Assembly (NCBI GenBank): GCA_946886805.1
Contig: CAMPJM010000200.1
Span: 1-7,257 of the forward strand
DNA from: an uncultured Flammeovirgaceae bacterium
GTDB taxonomy: Bacteria > Bacteroidota > Bacteroidia > Cytophagales > Cyclobacteriaceae
Direction of reading: 5' to 3'
DNA: 7,257 nucleotides
In this document: one piece after another, positions 1 through 6,588 of the stretch
How the letters are laid out: every line of letters begins with the position of its first letter
How positions within the stretch are numbered: the first letter of the stretch is position 1
Notes under the pieces: model-generated
The model's database searches: none
Seen by the model: only the letters and a program-made list of their open reading frames with translations
What the model was told of the DNA's origin: nothing
Translations under genes and position numbers: made by a program

Positions 1-959
1 TGATTTTGTTTTTTGACAAACTCCCTGTTCTTGTATTGCTCATAAAATTGGAAAAATTGACCCTTAGTTATTTTTCCAGTGTCTAGTGCTCTGCGGGCAA
101 TAACAATTTCACTTACTTTAAAGAAACGAGAAGCATTGCTGATGCTTGGGTTTTTTGCCCATTGTTCGTTAAATGTTTTCTCCGGTACTAAAAATTCAGC
201 AGCTACTTTATCACAAAGAATTTCGATTGGATCATTAGCAGGTTGAAGCTTTCGAAAGTCAAAACCCGCACTATGACCTGTCCAAATATGCGCGAGTTCG
301 TGCGCTATTGTAAAGAGTTGTGCCGCCTTTCCGTCAGCGTTATTTATAAACATGAAAGGTGCTAAGTCATCAACCAAAACAAAGCCTCTGCACTCATCAA
401 CTTCAATTGGGCGAGACGTGTTATTTTCAACTACTCCGTTAAATACTGTAATGATTCCTTTGTCCTCAATAATTTCTACCAGGTGATTAAGCGTTTCTTG
501 CCAAGTTCGAAAATTTCTTGCCCAATCTTCGGCAAGCCCCAGCGTTGTTCTTATGCTATCAACAATTGCAAATACATCTTGACTGTTTTTGAACTTCCCC
601 ACGAAATTTAACCGATCGAAACCGTTGTCATCCAAATATTCCTTCAGCCAATACTGTCTTTGTTGCACCAGTAAAATAGTATCATACACATTGACACTTA
701 CCTTTTCAGCCTGTAGGCTATTGGTTCGGAAAAAGGGGATTGGCAACTTTTCTTTTGGAGGTTCAGGCAAGAATAGGTATCCGAATGGTAGATGAACCTT
801 TTTAGAAAAGTTCTCTAGTTGCTTTACAGTTGGTTTTTTCTCGCCGCTAATCCATGCGGTGACCTTAGGCATTTTCTCGGCAAATTCATGCAGTTCATAC
901 CCAGCCCGGTCAATTGCCCAGGTCAGCATGTTCGCATTTACATTTACCTCAGTTCTCAT
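1..959 (-). CDS. XRE-family HTH / ImmA-IrrE family zinc metallopeptidase (3' end cut off by window edge)
   Basis: I translated this frame by hand: it is open for 319 codons from an ATG at 959 and leaves the window without a stop. Residues about 10-64 resemble the divergent XRE-type HTH of HigA/ImmA fusions, including a W-I-S-G-E-K-K-P-T stretch (36-44) and a Y-L-F-L-P-E-P-P stretch (61-68), followed by the typical L-P-I-P-F-F-R-T linker (72-79). Residues 220-224 are H-E-L-A-H, the HExxH zinc site, and E246 in the E-x-x-C-D-x-V-A-A-x-F-L-V-P block (246-259) is the probable third ligand. Family knowledge: such proteins bind DNA through the HTH, and in several cases the peptidase domain cleaves a repressor or antitoxin; ImmA of ICEBs1 and IrrE/DdrO are the models. 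Many occur in mobile elements or toxin-antitoxin-like loci. The target here is unknown, and any downstream partner gene lies outside the window. The full family length is often somewhat above 350 residues, so probably only a short tail is missing. Confidence 0.92.
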   Translation of the reverse strand, partial: MRTEVNVNANMLTWAIDRAGYELHEFAEKMPKVTAWISGEKKPTVKQLENFSKKVHLPFGYLFLPEPPKEKLPIPFFRTNSLQAEKVSVNVYDTILLVQQRQYWLKEYLDDNGFDRLNFVGKFKNSQDVFAIVDSIRTTLGLAEDWARNFRTWQETLNHLVEIIEDKGIITVFNGVVENNTSRPIEVDECRGFVLVDDLAPFMFINNADGKAAQLFTIAHELAHIWTGHSAGFDFRKLQPANDPIEILCDKVAAEFLVPEKTFNEQWAKNPSISNASRFFKVSEIVIARRALDTGKITKGQFFQFYEQYKNREFVKKQN

Positions 960-963
960 GGTA

Positions 964-992
964 CAAAAGTAGAAATTTAATTATACGTTAAC
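964..992 (-). promoter_or_regulatory. Bacteroidota-type promoter of the HTH-ImmA gene, predicting a leaderless mRNA
   Basis: Read on the minus strand, 971-964 is TACTTTTG, a full match to the TAnnTTTG -7 box. Only TACC separates it from the ATG. If the final G sits near -5, as expected from alignment with the sigma -10 element, transcription starts at or within a base or two of the A of the start codon, leaving no room for a ribosome binding site. No clean TTTG -33 box is seen. That position instead carries the palindrome GTTAAC (987-992), a possible operator for the gene's own HTH domain. The box is seen directly; the start site and the autoregulation are inferred. Confidence 0.55.
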
Positions 993-1250
993 TATCTCCA
1001 TGAAACAATATCATTTATTTTTAATTCTAATTTTCTGAGAACTGGTATGGAATACAAATGGACAAATGACTACCAATATTCACTTTGTTTTTTATATGCC
1101 CTAAATTCAATCTCCAATTTCCGCCTTAATTAACAAACTTTATTTTAAATATTCAATATTAACAAACAAAATCGTGGAATTACGTCGAGTCTTTTAGCGC
1201 TAGGAGTAAGGGTGTGAAAAAGGAAAGTCAGTTCTAAATTTTATTAATCG

Positions 1251-1290
1251 AGGCTCGAAGCCTATAGTTGGATTTATAAAGGTAACTTTG
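1251..1290 (+). promoter_or_regulatory. Probable promoter of the small lipoprotein gene with an inverted repeat at the -33 position
   Basis: TAACTTTG at 1283-1290 matches the Bacteroidota -7 consensus TAnnTTTG exactly. The predicted transcription start is near 1295. No TTG occurs about 19 bases upstream. The expected -33 position instead lies within the inverted repeat AGGCT-CGA-AGCCT (1251-1263), which could be an operator. A start near 1295 leaves about 10 nt before the ATG at 1305 and about 34 nt before the ATG at 1329, which favours the latter as start codon. Confidence 0.5.
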
Positions 1291-1328
1291 TGGGATTGAG
1301 TTAAATGGAAATCGATAAAAGAAAAAAT

Positions 1329-1589
1329 ATGAAATTGTCAATAAAAATAAAAAATACCATGGCTGCAATTTTAGTAGCAGGCTTATTAATGTCTTGTGAT
1401 GAATTAAGCGAAAACGCCGAGGGGCGAATTAATGAAATAATAGACAACAGAACAGAGCAACTGGATTCTATCGTGAATAGCAAGCTTGATAGCGTTACTG
1501 ATATTGATTCTTTGGTCAATAATGCTTCCTCAAGGATTGATTCTATTGCAAATGAGAAAATTGAGGCCCTGGAAATCTTTGGGAATTAG
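1329..1589 (+). CDS. Small predicted lipoprotein with a coiled-coil-like mature region
   Basis: This is an 86-residue protein that I do not recognise as a named family. The N-terminus has a basic stretch (M-K-L-S-I-K-I-K), a hydrophobic core (A-A-I-L-V-A-G-L-L-M) and the lipobox L-M-S-C, with the lipidated cysteine at residue 23, so it should be exported and anchored in a membrane. The mature part, about 63 residues, is polar and acidic. It carries four (L/I)-D-S-(I/V/L) units at residues 45, 53, 59 and 70; the first-to-third and third-to-fourth spacings are 14 and 11, fitting a heptad/hendecad helix. The upstream in-frame ATG at 1305 would add eight residues containing E and D, which suits a signal peptide poorly; 1329 is preceded by an A-rich stretch and is preferred. 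No operon partner is evident: the next gene starts 136 bp later. A surface or envelope structural role is only a guess. Confidence 0.68.
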   Translation: MKLSIKIKNTMAAILVAGLLMSCDELSENAEGRINEIIDNRTEQLDSIVNSKLDSVTDIDSLVNNASSRIDSIANEKIEALEIFGN

Positions 1590-1725
1590 GAATGGGCAGA
1601 AAACTTCCGAAAAATAAATTAGCGTACCATAAGAAATAGACGTGGAAAATCACCTGTTTAAATTATAGCAAGCCCACAAATAGAGATCAGAAACATAAAC
1701 CTAAATACTAAGAAGCGAAAAAGTC

Positions 1726-2658
1726 ATGTTCACAAAGTTAGTAGCGATAGAGCCGTTAAATTTGATTCCATCTGCAGAAAAACAATTGTCTGTGTTTGCA
1801 AAAGAAGTCGTTCTGTATCGGGATATCCCTTCAGGTGCTGATGAAATTGCATCCCGCATAGCTGATGCCGACGCTGTGCTGCTAAGTTACACGTCGACCC
1901 TGGACAGAGCGGCATTGGAAAAATGTCCGAATGTTAGATATATTGGAATGTGCTGTTCATTATATTCGCCTGAAACTGCTAATGTCGACATCCGCTATGC
2001 GAACGAGCGAGGCATCACGGTTACCGGCATCCGCGACTATGGGGACGAGGGCGTTGTGGAATATGTGATTAGTGAGCTTGTTCGTTGCCAGCACGGCTTC
2101 GGTACTAATCCTGATGGAAGCCCTGCAAAACCATGGGATGGCGTAGCGCGAGAGATCACCGGGCTGAAGGCCGGCATTGTGGGATTGGGAAAATCCGGCG
2201 GTATGATTGCCGATGCGCTCAGGCTTTTCGGGGCAGATATTTCTTATTTTGCACGCAGTGAAAAAAAAGAAGCTATGGAAAAGGGCTACAAATTCTTACC
2301 TTTAGGGGAATTGCTTTCACAAAGCGAAGTGGTGATTTGCTGCCTGAACAAAAACACGATACTGCTGCACGAAAAAGAATTTTCACAGCTTGGCAATCGA
2401 AAGATTTTATTTAATACCGGACTTTCCCCGGCCTGGGACGAAGCACCTTTTGCAAACTGGTTAGCGGGGGACAACTTATGTTATTGCGATACTATTGGTG
2501 CTTTGGGTGGGGAAAAATTCCTGGACCATCCCCATGTGCGCTGCATGAATGTATCAACCGGACGGACACGCCAGGCTTTTGATCGCCTGAGCGAAAAAGT
2601 CCTGGCAAACCTATCAGAATACATGTCAGAATACGATGGGAGAGGTAATATTGCGTAG
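1726..2658 (+). CDS. D-isomer-specific 2-hydroxyacid dehydrogenase homologue (NAD(P)-binding) with altered active site
   Basis: This 310-residue cytosolic protein has the two-lobed layout of the D-2-hydroxyacid dehydrogenases, near the usual length (about 310-330). An N-terminal lobe carries the Y-I-G-M-C-C region (72-77) and the D-E-G-V-V-E block (107-112) that corresponds to the usual AVAE segment. A Rossmann lobe follows with G-L-G-K-S-G (153-158). In canonical members the catalytic Arg lies in an N-T-x-R-G motif; here it reads N-T-G-L-S-P (230-235) with no Arg. The usual catalytic His of T-P-H-x-A-G aligns with V276 in N-V-S-T-G-R-T (275-281), and no DVxxxEP glutamate block is seen after D255. 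Family knowledge: a clade like this is often labelled generically as NAD(P)-dependent oxidoreductase or, doubtfully, dihydrofolate reductase. The substrate is therefore unknown. The start ATG follows an A-rich leader. Its 3' end overlaps the convergent gene by 33 bp. Confidence 0.88.
   Translation: MFTKLVAIEPLNLIPSAEKQLSVFAKEVVLYRDIPSGADEIASRIADADAVLLSYTSTLDRAALEKCPNVRYIGMCCSLYSPETANVDIRYANERGITVTGIRDYGDEGVVEYVISELVRCQHGFGTNPDGSPAKPWDGVAREITGLKAGIVGLGKSGGMIADALRLFGADISYFARSEKKEAMEKGYKFLPLGELLSQSEVVICCLNKNTILLHEKEFSQLGNRKILFNTGLSPAWDEAPFANWLAGDNLCYCDTIGALGGEKFLDHPHVRCMNVSTGRTRQAFDRLSEKVLANLSEYMSEYDGRGNIA
2626..2658. other. 33-bp tail-to-tail coding overlap
   Basis: The plus-strand stop TAG at 2656-2658 lies inside the minus-strand gene, and the minus-strand stop TGA (2628-2626) lies inside the plus-strand gene. 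The shared stretch encodes the last ten residues of both proteins, so neither convergent transcript can have an intrinsic terminator before its neighbour's coding end. Transcripts from both sides should therefore be complementary at their 3' ends. Confidence 0.85.
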
Positions 2659-3426
2659 GGTGTTGACCACGCTCCATCCCGCTATCTGCGCCGTCTTGCT
2701 GTAAACGTCAATCACCGCATGCACCTGATCGCTTTTGATCTCTATGCGGTGATCGTCGCCTACGTAATCCGGGGTCGATGTCACAGAAACTTTCATATCC
2801 ATCGGGCCAACCGAAGCAAGTGAAGCGGCAACAGCAACATTTACCCTTGTGGGGAAAAGTGCAATAGCTTCTTTTGCGTTTCCTTCAAAAACCTTCCGTT
2901 TTTCATTTTGCAGCGTTTCATCATATACCGAGGTGCCTTTCAGGGAATTCGGGCCTTTTTCTGTATCAATTGATGCGCTACAGTTTCCCATGAGAGATAC
3001 CGTACGTAGCAGATCGAAGCCACCGATAGCGCCTGAGACCATATGTACCCGCGTATTAGTTTGCAGAGCAGTTTGCTTTACTTCTTCATAAAATTTTTCG
3101 TCGGCAAATACTCCAATTGACAGCGTAACGATGGAAGAGCCATTTTGCAAAGCAGGTAAGGCAAGGGCTTTCATCGCTGCCGGAGAAGCAGACTCTACTA
3201 TATAATCTGGTTTGAGTGCCAGCAATTCTTCAACTGTAGCACAGGGCGTACAAATATAGCCCGGGTTAGCGTTTTGAAGCTTGGCTGCCAGACGTTTTGC
3301 CTTTTCTTCGGTGTTCGAAAATGCAGCAACGAGCCTGTAATCAGGCAATAAGCCTCCGATTAGTGCGTCGACAACAATTTCTGCGAGTTTGCCACAACCA
3401 ACGATGGCCAGTTTTTTCGATTCCAT
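2626..3426 (-). CDS. L-aspartate dehydrogenase-like protein (NadX/DUF108 family)
   Basis: A 266-residue protein, normal for aspartate dehydrogenases. Residues 6-15 form the Rossmann start with G-C-G-K-L-A (10-15); V-E-S-A-S (77-81) follows the nucleotide-binding fold. The S-G-A-I-G-G block (131-136) and F-P-T-R-V-N-V-A (191-198) are hallmarks of the family, and H226 in D-D-H-R-I-E-I is the candidate catalytic His. Family activity: NAD(P)-dependent interconversion of L-aspartate with oxaloacetate and ammonia, or supply of iminoaspartate for NAD synthesis. The usual N-P-K-T-S block near the C-terminus is here only S-K-T-A (243-246), so a related amino acid may be the substrate. No nadA or nadC neighbour is in the window. 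The gene converges on the hydroxyacid-dehydrogenase homologue; its last ten codons and stop lie inside that gene. A shared substrate chain with that protein is possible but unproven. Confidence 0.84.
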   Translation of the reverse strand: MESKKLAIVGCGKLAEIVVDALIGGLLPDYRLVAAFSNTEEKAKRLAAKLQNANPGYICTPCATVEELLALKPDYIVESASPAAMKALALPALQNGSSIVTLSIGVFADEKFYEEVKQTALQTNTRVHMVSGAIGGFDLLRTVSLMGNCSASIDTEKGPNSLKGTSVYDETLQNEKRKVFEGNAKEAIALFPTRVNVAVAASLASVGPMDMKVSVTSTPDYVGDDHRIEIKSDQVHAVIDVYSKTAQIAGWSVVNTLRNITSPIVF

Positions 3427-3502
3427 AGTTACAAATATTTTTGAGCCGTGCTGCTATATCGGCGCTAATGAATTTTCAATTTATGCGTGATATGACACTG
3501 TA

Positions 3503-3510
3503 CAAACTTA
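3503..3510 (-). promoter_or_regulatory. Candidate -7 box for the aspartate-dehydrogenase-like gene
   Basis: On the minus strand 3510-3503 reads TAAGTTTG, an exact TAnnTTTG match, with a TTAG about 18 nt upstream as a poor -33 element. The predicted transcript would have a leader of roughly 70 nt. A second, one-mismatch box (AATATTTG, 3439-3432) lies just before the ATG at 3426 and would give an almost leaderless mRNA; sequence alone does not decide between them. Confidence 0.42.
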
Positions 3511-3743
3511 CCGATACTTTTATGAAATCTAAGGGTTTTTACGTTTTAACAATGCTTTTCCTATGGCCGGATAGCACACTGTTAGGATTTGTAGGTAAAG
3601 GTGTTGATGTGAAAATTGTACTTCGTTTTTGTTTCAATATAGAAGGTCTTTTTCCCAAAGATAGTGGCCTTGGCTTTATCCGTTAGGGAGATCGCCTTTA
3701 AGATATTCCGAATTAAACGAAACAGGCTCCCGATCATTATTAC

Positions 3744-3759
3744 CCGTCCGTATGGACGG
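3744..3759. repeat. Short perfect hairpin downstream of the DUF488 gene
   Basis: A six-base-pair stem, CCGTCC / GGACGG, encloses the loop GTAT. It stands out from AT-rich surroundings. Neither side is followed by a T-run, so terminator function is doubtful; an mRNA 3'-end stabiliser for the DUF488 transcript or a chance palindrome are the alternatives. Confidence 0.4.
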
Positions 3760-3809
3760 ATGAGTAGTTCATTGAAGCTTCTTTCATTTTTAAAAGCGAT
3801 TTCCCTGCT

Positions 3810-4154
3810 TTATCCATTCAATATTTCTTTTAAAACTACGGCCTGATTAAAAGTCACAGATTTAGCGCCATAAAGCAGTGAAATTTTCTTATGTTGTTTT
3901 TCAAGAACCTTTATTTGGTTTAGTTCCGCTGCCTTGCCTTTTAACTCTGTTTTATATTTACTTTTAAATGCCTCCCATTTTTTGGGGTCATGGTCAAACC
4001 ATTTGCGCAATTCATCGCCGGGAGCTACTTCTTTCATCCACAGGTCTAGTTTCGCTTTGTCTTTTGACACTCCTCTCGGCCAGATTCTGTCCACTAAAAT
4101 CCTAAAACCGTCCTGGACAGATGCTTCTTCATAAATTCTTTTTATCGTGATCAT
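3810..4154 (-). CDS. DUF488 family protein (YeaO-like)
   Basis: A 114-residue cytosolic protein, about full length for the short YeaO-like DUF488 proteins. The diagnostic blocks are all present in order: D-G-F-R-I-L-V-D-R-I-W-P-R-G-V-S-K (15-31), W-M-K-E-V-A-P (39-45), W-F-D-H-D-P-K-K-W (52-60), and the C-terminal L-L-Y-G-A-K-S then N-Q-A-V-V-L-K-E-I-L (93-112). No biochemical function is established for this family to my knowledge, and the conserved Asp/Arg/Trp/His residues suggest a small-molecule or nucleic-acid binding site only by inference. The ATG at 4154 begins the family's usual M-I-x-I-K-R-I-Y start. It lies 141 bp downstream of the FUSC gene on the same strand, with no clear terminator or full promoter box between, so co-transcription is possible but not shown. 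Confidence 0.93.
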   Translation of the reverse strand: MITIKRIYEEASVQDGFRILVDRIWPRGVSKDKAKLDLWMKEVAPGDELRKWFDHDPKKWEAFKSKYKTELKGKAAELNQIKVLEKQHKKISLLYGAKSVTFNQAVVLKEILNG

Positions 4155-4295
4155 TTTATGAAATATTTAATGCATTAACGCTTGCAGTGTTATTGTTTAA
4201 CTAAAATTGTTTGCTGGCAGATTTAAAAACAGAAATATAGAACCGATCTACAAAGCCATAGACAGCAGAACTTCTAGTCCGTTGATGGAATTGGA

Positions 4296-6446
4296 TCAAG
4301 TATCAGGATCAATCATGTGAGTTTTATTTAACTTCACCAGATCTGCTGAAATTTTGTTTATGAGCATCAATTGTTTTTGCACAAACAACAGATCTGAATT
4401 TTCTGCAGATGTTTCTTTAGGAATATCGGGTAATTCAAGGTTTATTTCAAATGGCTCATCTTCAAAATGGCTTATCGCTTCCCTTAATAAATAATTGGTT
4501 TTTTTGATCAGCTTTAAATGTTCATAGCTCATTTCCTGCGCCGGAATTTCTTCGAGGTCAGATGATAAAGAAGCCAGGTAAGAAGACAAAATATGATTTA
4601 ATACCACAAATTGGTTGATATACGCCATGTTTTCCTGCTTGTTTTTGGGCTCGCTGAGCATTCTTTGGAAAGCAGAACCCAAATTAGCCGTTTGCATAAG
4701 TACATTTTTGCGAGAAAGTTTATAGTCTGTAGAAGGCAAGGCTTTGTTGTTAAATCTTGAAATAACCTCTTTAAAATATAAAAGATTTGCTTTCAATATA
4801 TTCGACATGTGAGTTTTAATTTGCGATGATTCCCAACTAGGAAGTATAAAATAGCTGGCCAAAAAAGCAATTGCAGAGCCAATCACGGTATATGAAATTC
4901 TTTTGACCGTCAAATCCATATTATTTGTATGAGAGACCAGGCTAAAGAGAATCAAGATGAGTGCGGTCATAAATATCACCCCAATCAGATATTTGACGCG
5001 GTTAAAACTAAAACTCAAAATCATAAAAATAACCAAGACCATAAGCCGGATAAATTCATCATGAATCCACAGAAGAATCAATGCCCCTATTAGACCACCT
5101 ATAACCGAACCAATTACTCTTTCATAATTGCGTTTTTTAGAGATAACAAAATCAGGTTTTTGGATCACTATAATGGTTACCAGTATCCAATAGCTGTACT
5201 GCCCAAAAGGAAGCGATTGAATAATCAAATATCCCCCCAGGCAGCTTAGGGCTAATCTAACCGAATGCCTAAAAACGACCCCCTGAAGTGACAGGTTATT
5301 TTTGAAAGTTTTCCAATCAAAATCCTGATGAGATATGAATTTCGTTAAATCAGCCTCGTCTGTTTTAGATAAGAAAGTTAATTTTTCTACCAAAAAGTAA
5401 TTATACATGTCACCCAGAAGGCGCGCCAGGTTTCTGATATTGATCAGGGTTTTCTTTAGGGTGATTACGGATATTCCTTGTGATTCCAGCACATTTAATC
5501 TTTCCTTTATCATTATCAGGTCCTCGTCAAAACTTACCAGCGGCCTTGGCTTTTCATTATTAATCAATGCATAACCCAGGTCATCAAATTCCTTGGCTAT
5601 TTTATAGATCAGTTTCCGGAATTCAGGCAATATTGCGTTGTTTGAAAACTCGGCTCTCAGCTTTGTATAGTTTTGCTGTGTAGACATAGCCAATTCAAAC
5701 GATTCTATTATATCTATAAAGATCATCATTACCAGACGACCCGATTTCATAGTTTCCTTTACTTTTTCCCTTGTTCTTAATATTATTTGCCTTACGTTAT
5801 CCTGATGTTCATTTACAACTATTTGTTGGATCACCAATTTTTTATACAGATCTTGAACGGAGGTTTTATTGTCATAAAAATCTGCTTTTAAACGAATGTA
5901 TTTGGCTACTTCAAGAATACTTTCGCCCAAATACTGTTGCGCTTGGCGATAGGGCCGGATCTGGTTCAGAGACAAGCTGAGCAACATATACCAAATACCT
6001 CCCGATATGGTTAGCAAAGCATATCTCAACAGCGATATGCCCATGCTATCGATATATATGGTCGAGATCATCATGAGTAGGGTGGCGGTACCCACGGCAG
6101 AAGCTCGTGCGCCATATATGGTCAACATGGAGAACAGAAAACAGAAAATGAATATTTCAATAGCTATGAGCCAGGTATTTTGGTTGATCAGGCCAGTGAC
6201 AATAACTGTGAAAAAAATAAACAGGATAGTAGCGAGCATCCCATTCCTTCTATGCAACACTGGTCCGGGGTGGTCCGAGATGCTTACATAAAAGGCACCG
6301 AGCGAAATGATGATCCCCAAGTTTAAATTATCAAAAAAGGCAAAAATCAATGAAGGGACTAAAATTCCCAAGGTTATTTTTAAGCTATTCGTAAAATATT
6401 GGCCAAAGAAAAAGCTTTTTACCTGCTGATCCTGAGGGAATATCAT
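4296..6446 (-). CDS. FUSC / YccS-like inner-membrane protein (aromatic acid exporter superfamily)
   Basis: A 716-residue integral membrane protein with two matching halves. Residues about 22-158 hold roughly six hydrophobic segments. A soluble, mostly helical stretch follows (about 165-385). A second set of roughly six segments (about 393-534) contains the FUSC signature Y-W-I-L-V-T-I-I-V-I-Q-K-P (418-431), then K-K-R-N-Y-E-R-V-I-G-S-V-I-G-G (437-451). A cytosolic helical tail (540-716) ends the protein. This 6TM-loop-6TM-tail plan and the length match YccS/YhfK-type proteins, relatives of the AaeB hydroxybenzoate exporter and plant ALMT channels. Export of organic or aromatic acids is the family expectation; the substrate cannot be read from sequence. 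No membrane-fusion (AaeA-like) or outer-membrane partner is adjacent, unlike many efflux operons. The start ATG opens a short polar N-terminus before the first membrane segment. No frameshift is seen. Confidence 0.93.
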   Translation of the reverse strand: MIFPQDQQVKSFFFGQYFTNSLKITLGILVPSLIFAFFDNLNLGIIISLGAFYVSISDHPGPVLHRRNGMLATILFIFFTVIVTGLINQNTWLIAIEIFIFCFLFSMLTIYGARASAVGTATLLMMISTIYIDSMGISLLRYALLTISGGIWYMLLSLSLNQIRPYRQAQQYLGESILEVAKYIRLKADFYDNKTSVQDLYKKLVIQQIVVNEHQDNVRQIILRTREKVKETMKSGRLVMMIFIDIIESFELAMSTQQNYTKLRAEFSNNAILPEFRKLIYKIAKEFDDLGYALINNEKPRPLVSFDEDLIMIKERLNVLESQGISVITLKKTLINIRNLARLLGDMYNYFLVEKLTFLSKTDEADLTKFISHQDFDWKTFKNNLSLQGVVFRHSVRLALSCLGGYLIIQSLPFGQYSYWILVTIIVIQKPDFVISKKRNYERVIGSVIGGLIGALILLWIHDEFIRLMVLVIFMILSFSFNRVKYLIGVIFMTALILILFSLVSHTNNMDLTVKRISYTVIGSAIAFLASYFILPSWESSQIKTHMSNILKANLLYFKEVISRFNNKALPSTDYKLSRKNVLMQTANLGSAFQRMLSEPKNKQENMAYINQFVVLNHILSSYLASLSSDLEEIPAQEMSYEHLKLIKKTNYLLREAISHFEDEPFEINLELPDIPKETSAENSDLLFVQKQLMLINKISADLVKLNKTHMIDPDT

Positions 6447-6464
6447 AGATGAGTGAAGTTAATT

Positions 6465-6472
6465 TAAAATTA
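6465..6472 (-). promoter_or_regulatory. Weak candidate -7 box for the FUSC gene
   Basis: The minus strand reads TAATTTTA, seven of eight bases of TAnnTTTG, placed 18 bp upstream of the ATG at 6446. There is no good -33 element at the expected distance, and the surrounding sequence is so AT-rich that a chance match is likely. Confidence 0.2.
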
Positions 6473-6588
6473 TTAGTTTAAGTTTCGCACATTAATTTAA
6501 CGAAGTTAAGAGGTGTACAAGCCTCATCAGCGTTGTTAAAAGTAGGATTAGCGCTTTCCATTTCGGAAACTTTAATAACTTATGCACC

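Larger units (their letters stand above)
960..1328. other. AT-rich divergent intergenic control region
   Basis: This stretch separates the leftward HTH-ImmA gene from the rightward lipoprotein gene and contains no convincing reading frame if the lipoprotein starts at 1329. It holds the two promoter boxes listed separately, a palindromic TAGCGCTA at 1195-1202, and a small inverted repeat AGGCT-CGA-AGCCT at 1251-1263. I saw no RNA gene, riboswitch or terminator in it. Confidence 0.6.
3427..3809. other. Intergenic region without a credible gene
   Basis: Two plus-strand open frames here (from 3441 and 3664) have no domain signature or start context. The second runs into the DUF488 gene on the opposite strand, so I treat both as chance. 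The region holds the promoter boxes of the leftward gene and a GC-rich hairpin, CCGTCC-GTAT-GGACGG at 3744-3759, about 50 bp downstream of the DUF488 stop. It has no U-run on either strand, so it is not a standard intrinsic terminator, though it could protect a 3' end. Confidence 0.55.

Noticed and set aside
589..795. Plus-strand open frame of 68 codons
   Set aside because: It lies wholly inside the clearly coding HTH-ImmA gene on the other strand and has no recognisable protein features.
3441..3846. Two plus-strand open frames (3441-3686 and 3664-3846)
   Set aside because: No domain, signal or start context. The second enters the well-supported DUF488 gene antisense. Treated as chance frames in an intergenic region.
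5771..6291. Antisense frames inside the FUSC gene (5771-5980 and 6007-6291)
   Set aside because: Both are opposite a full-length conserved membrane protein; their hydrophobic-looking content is a by-product of the complementary strand.
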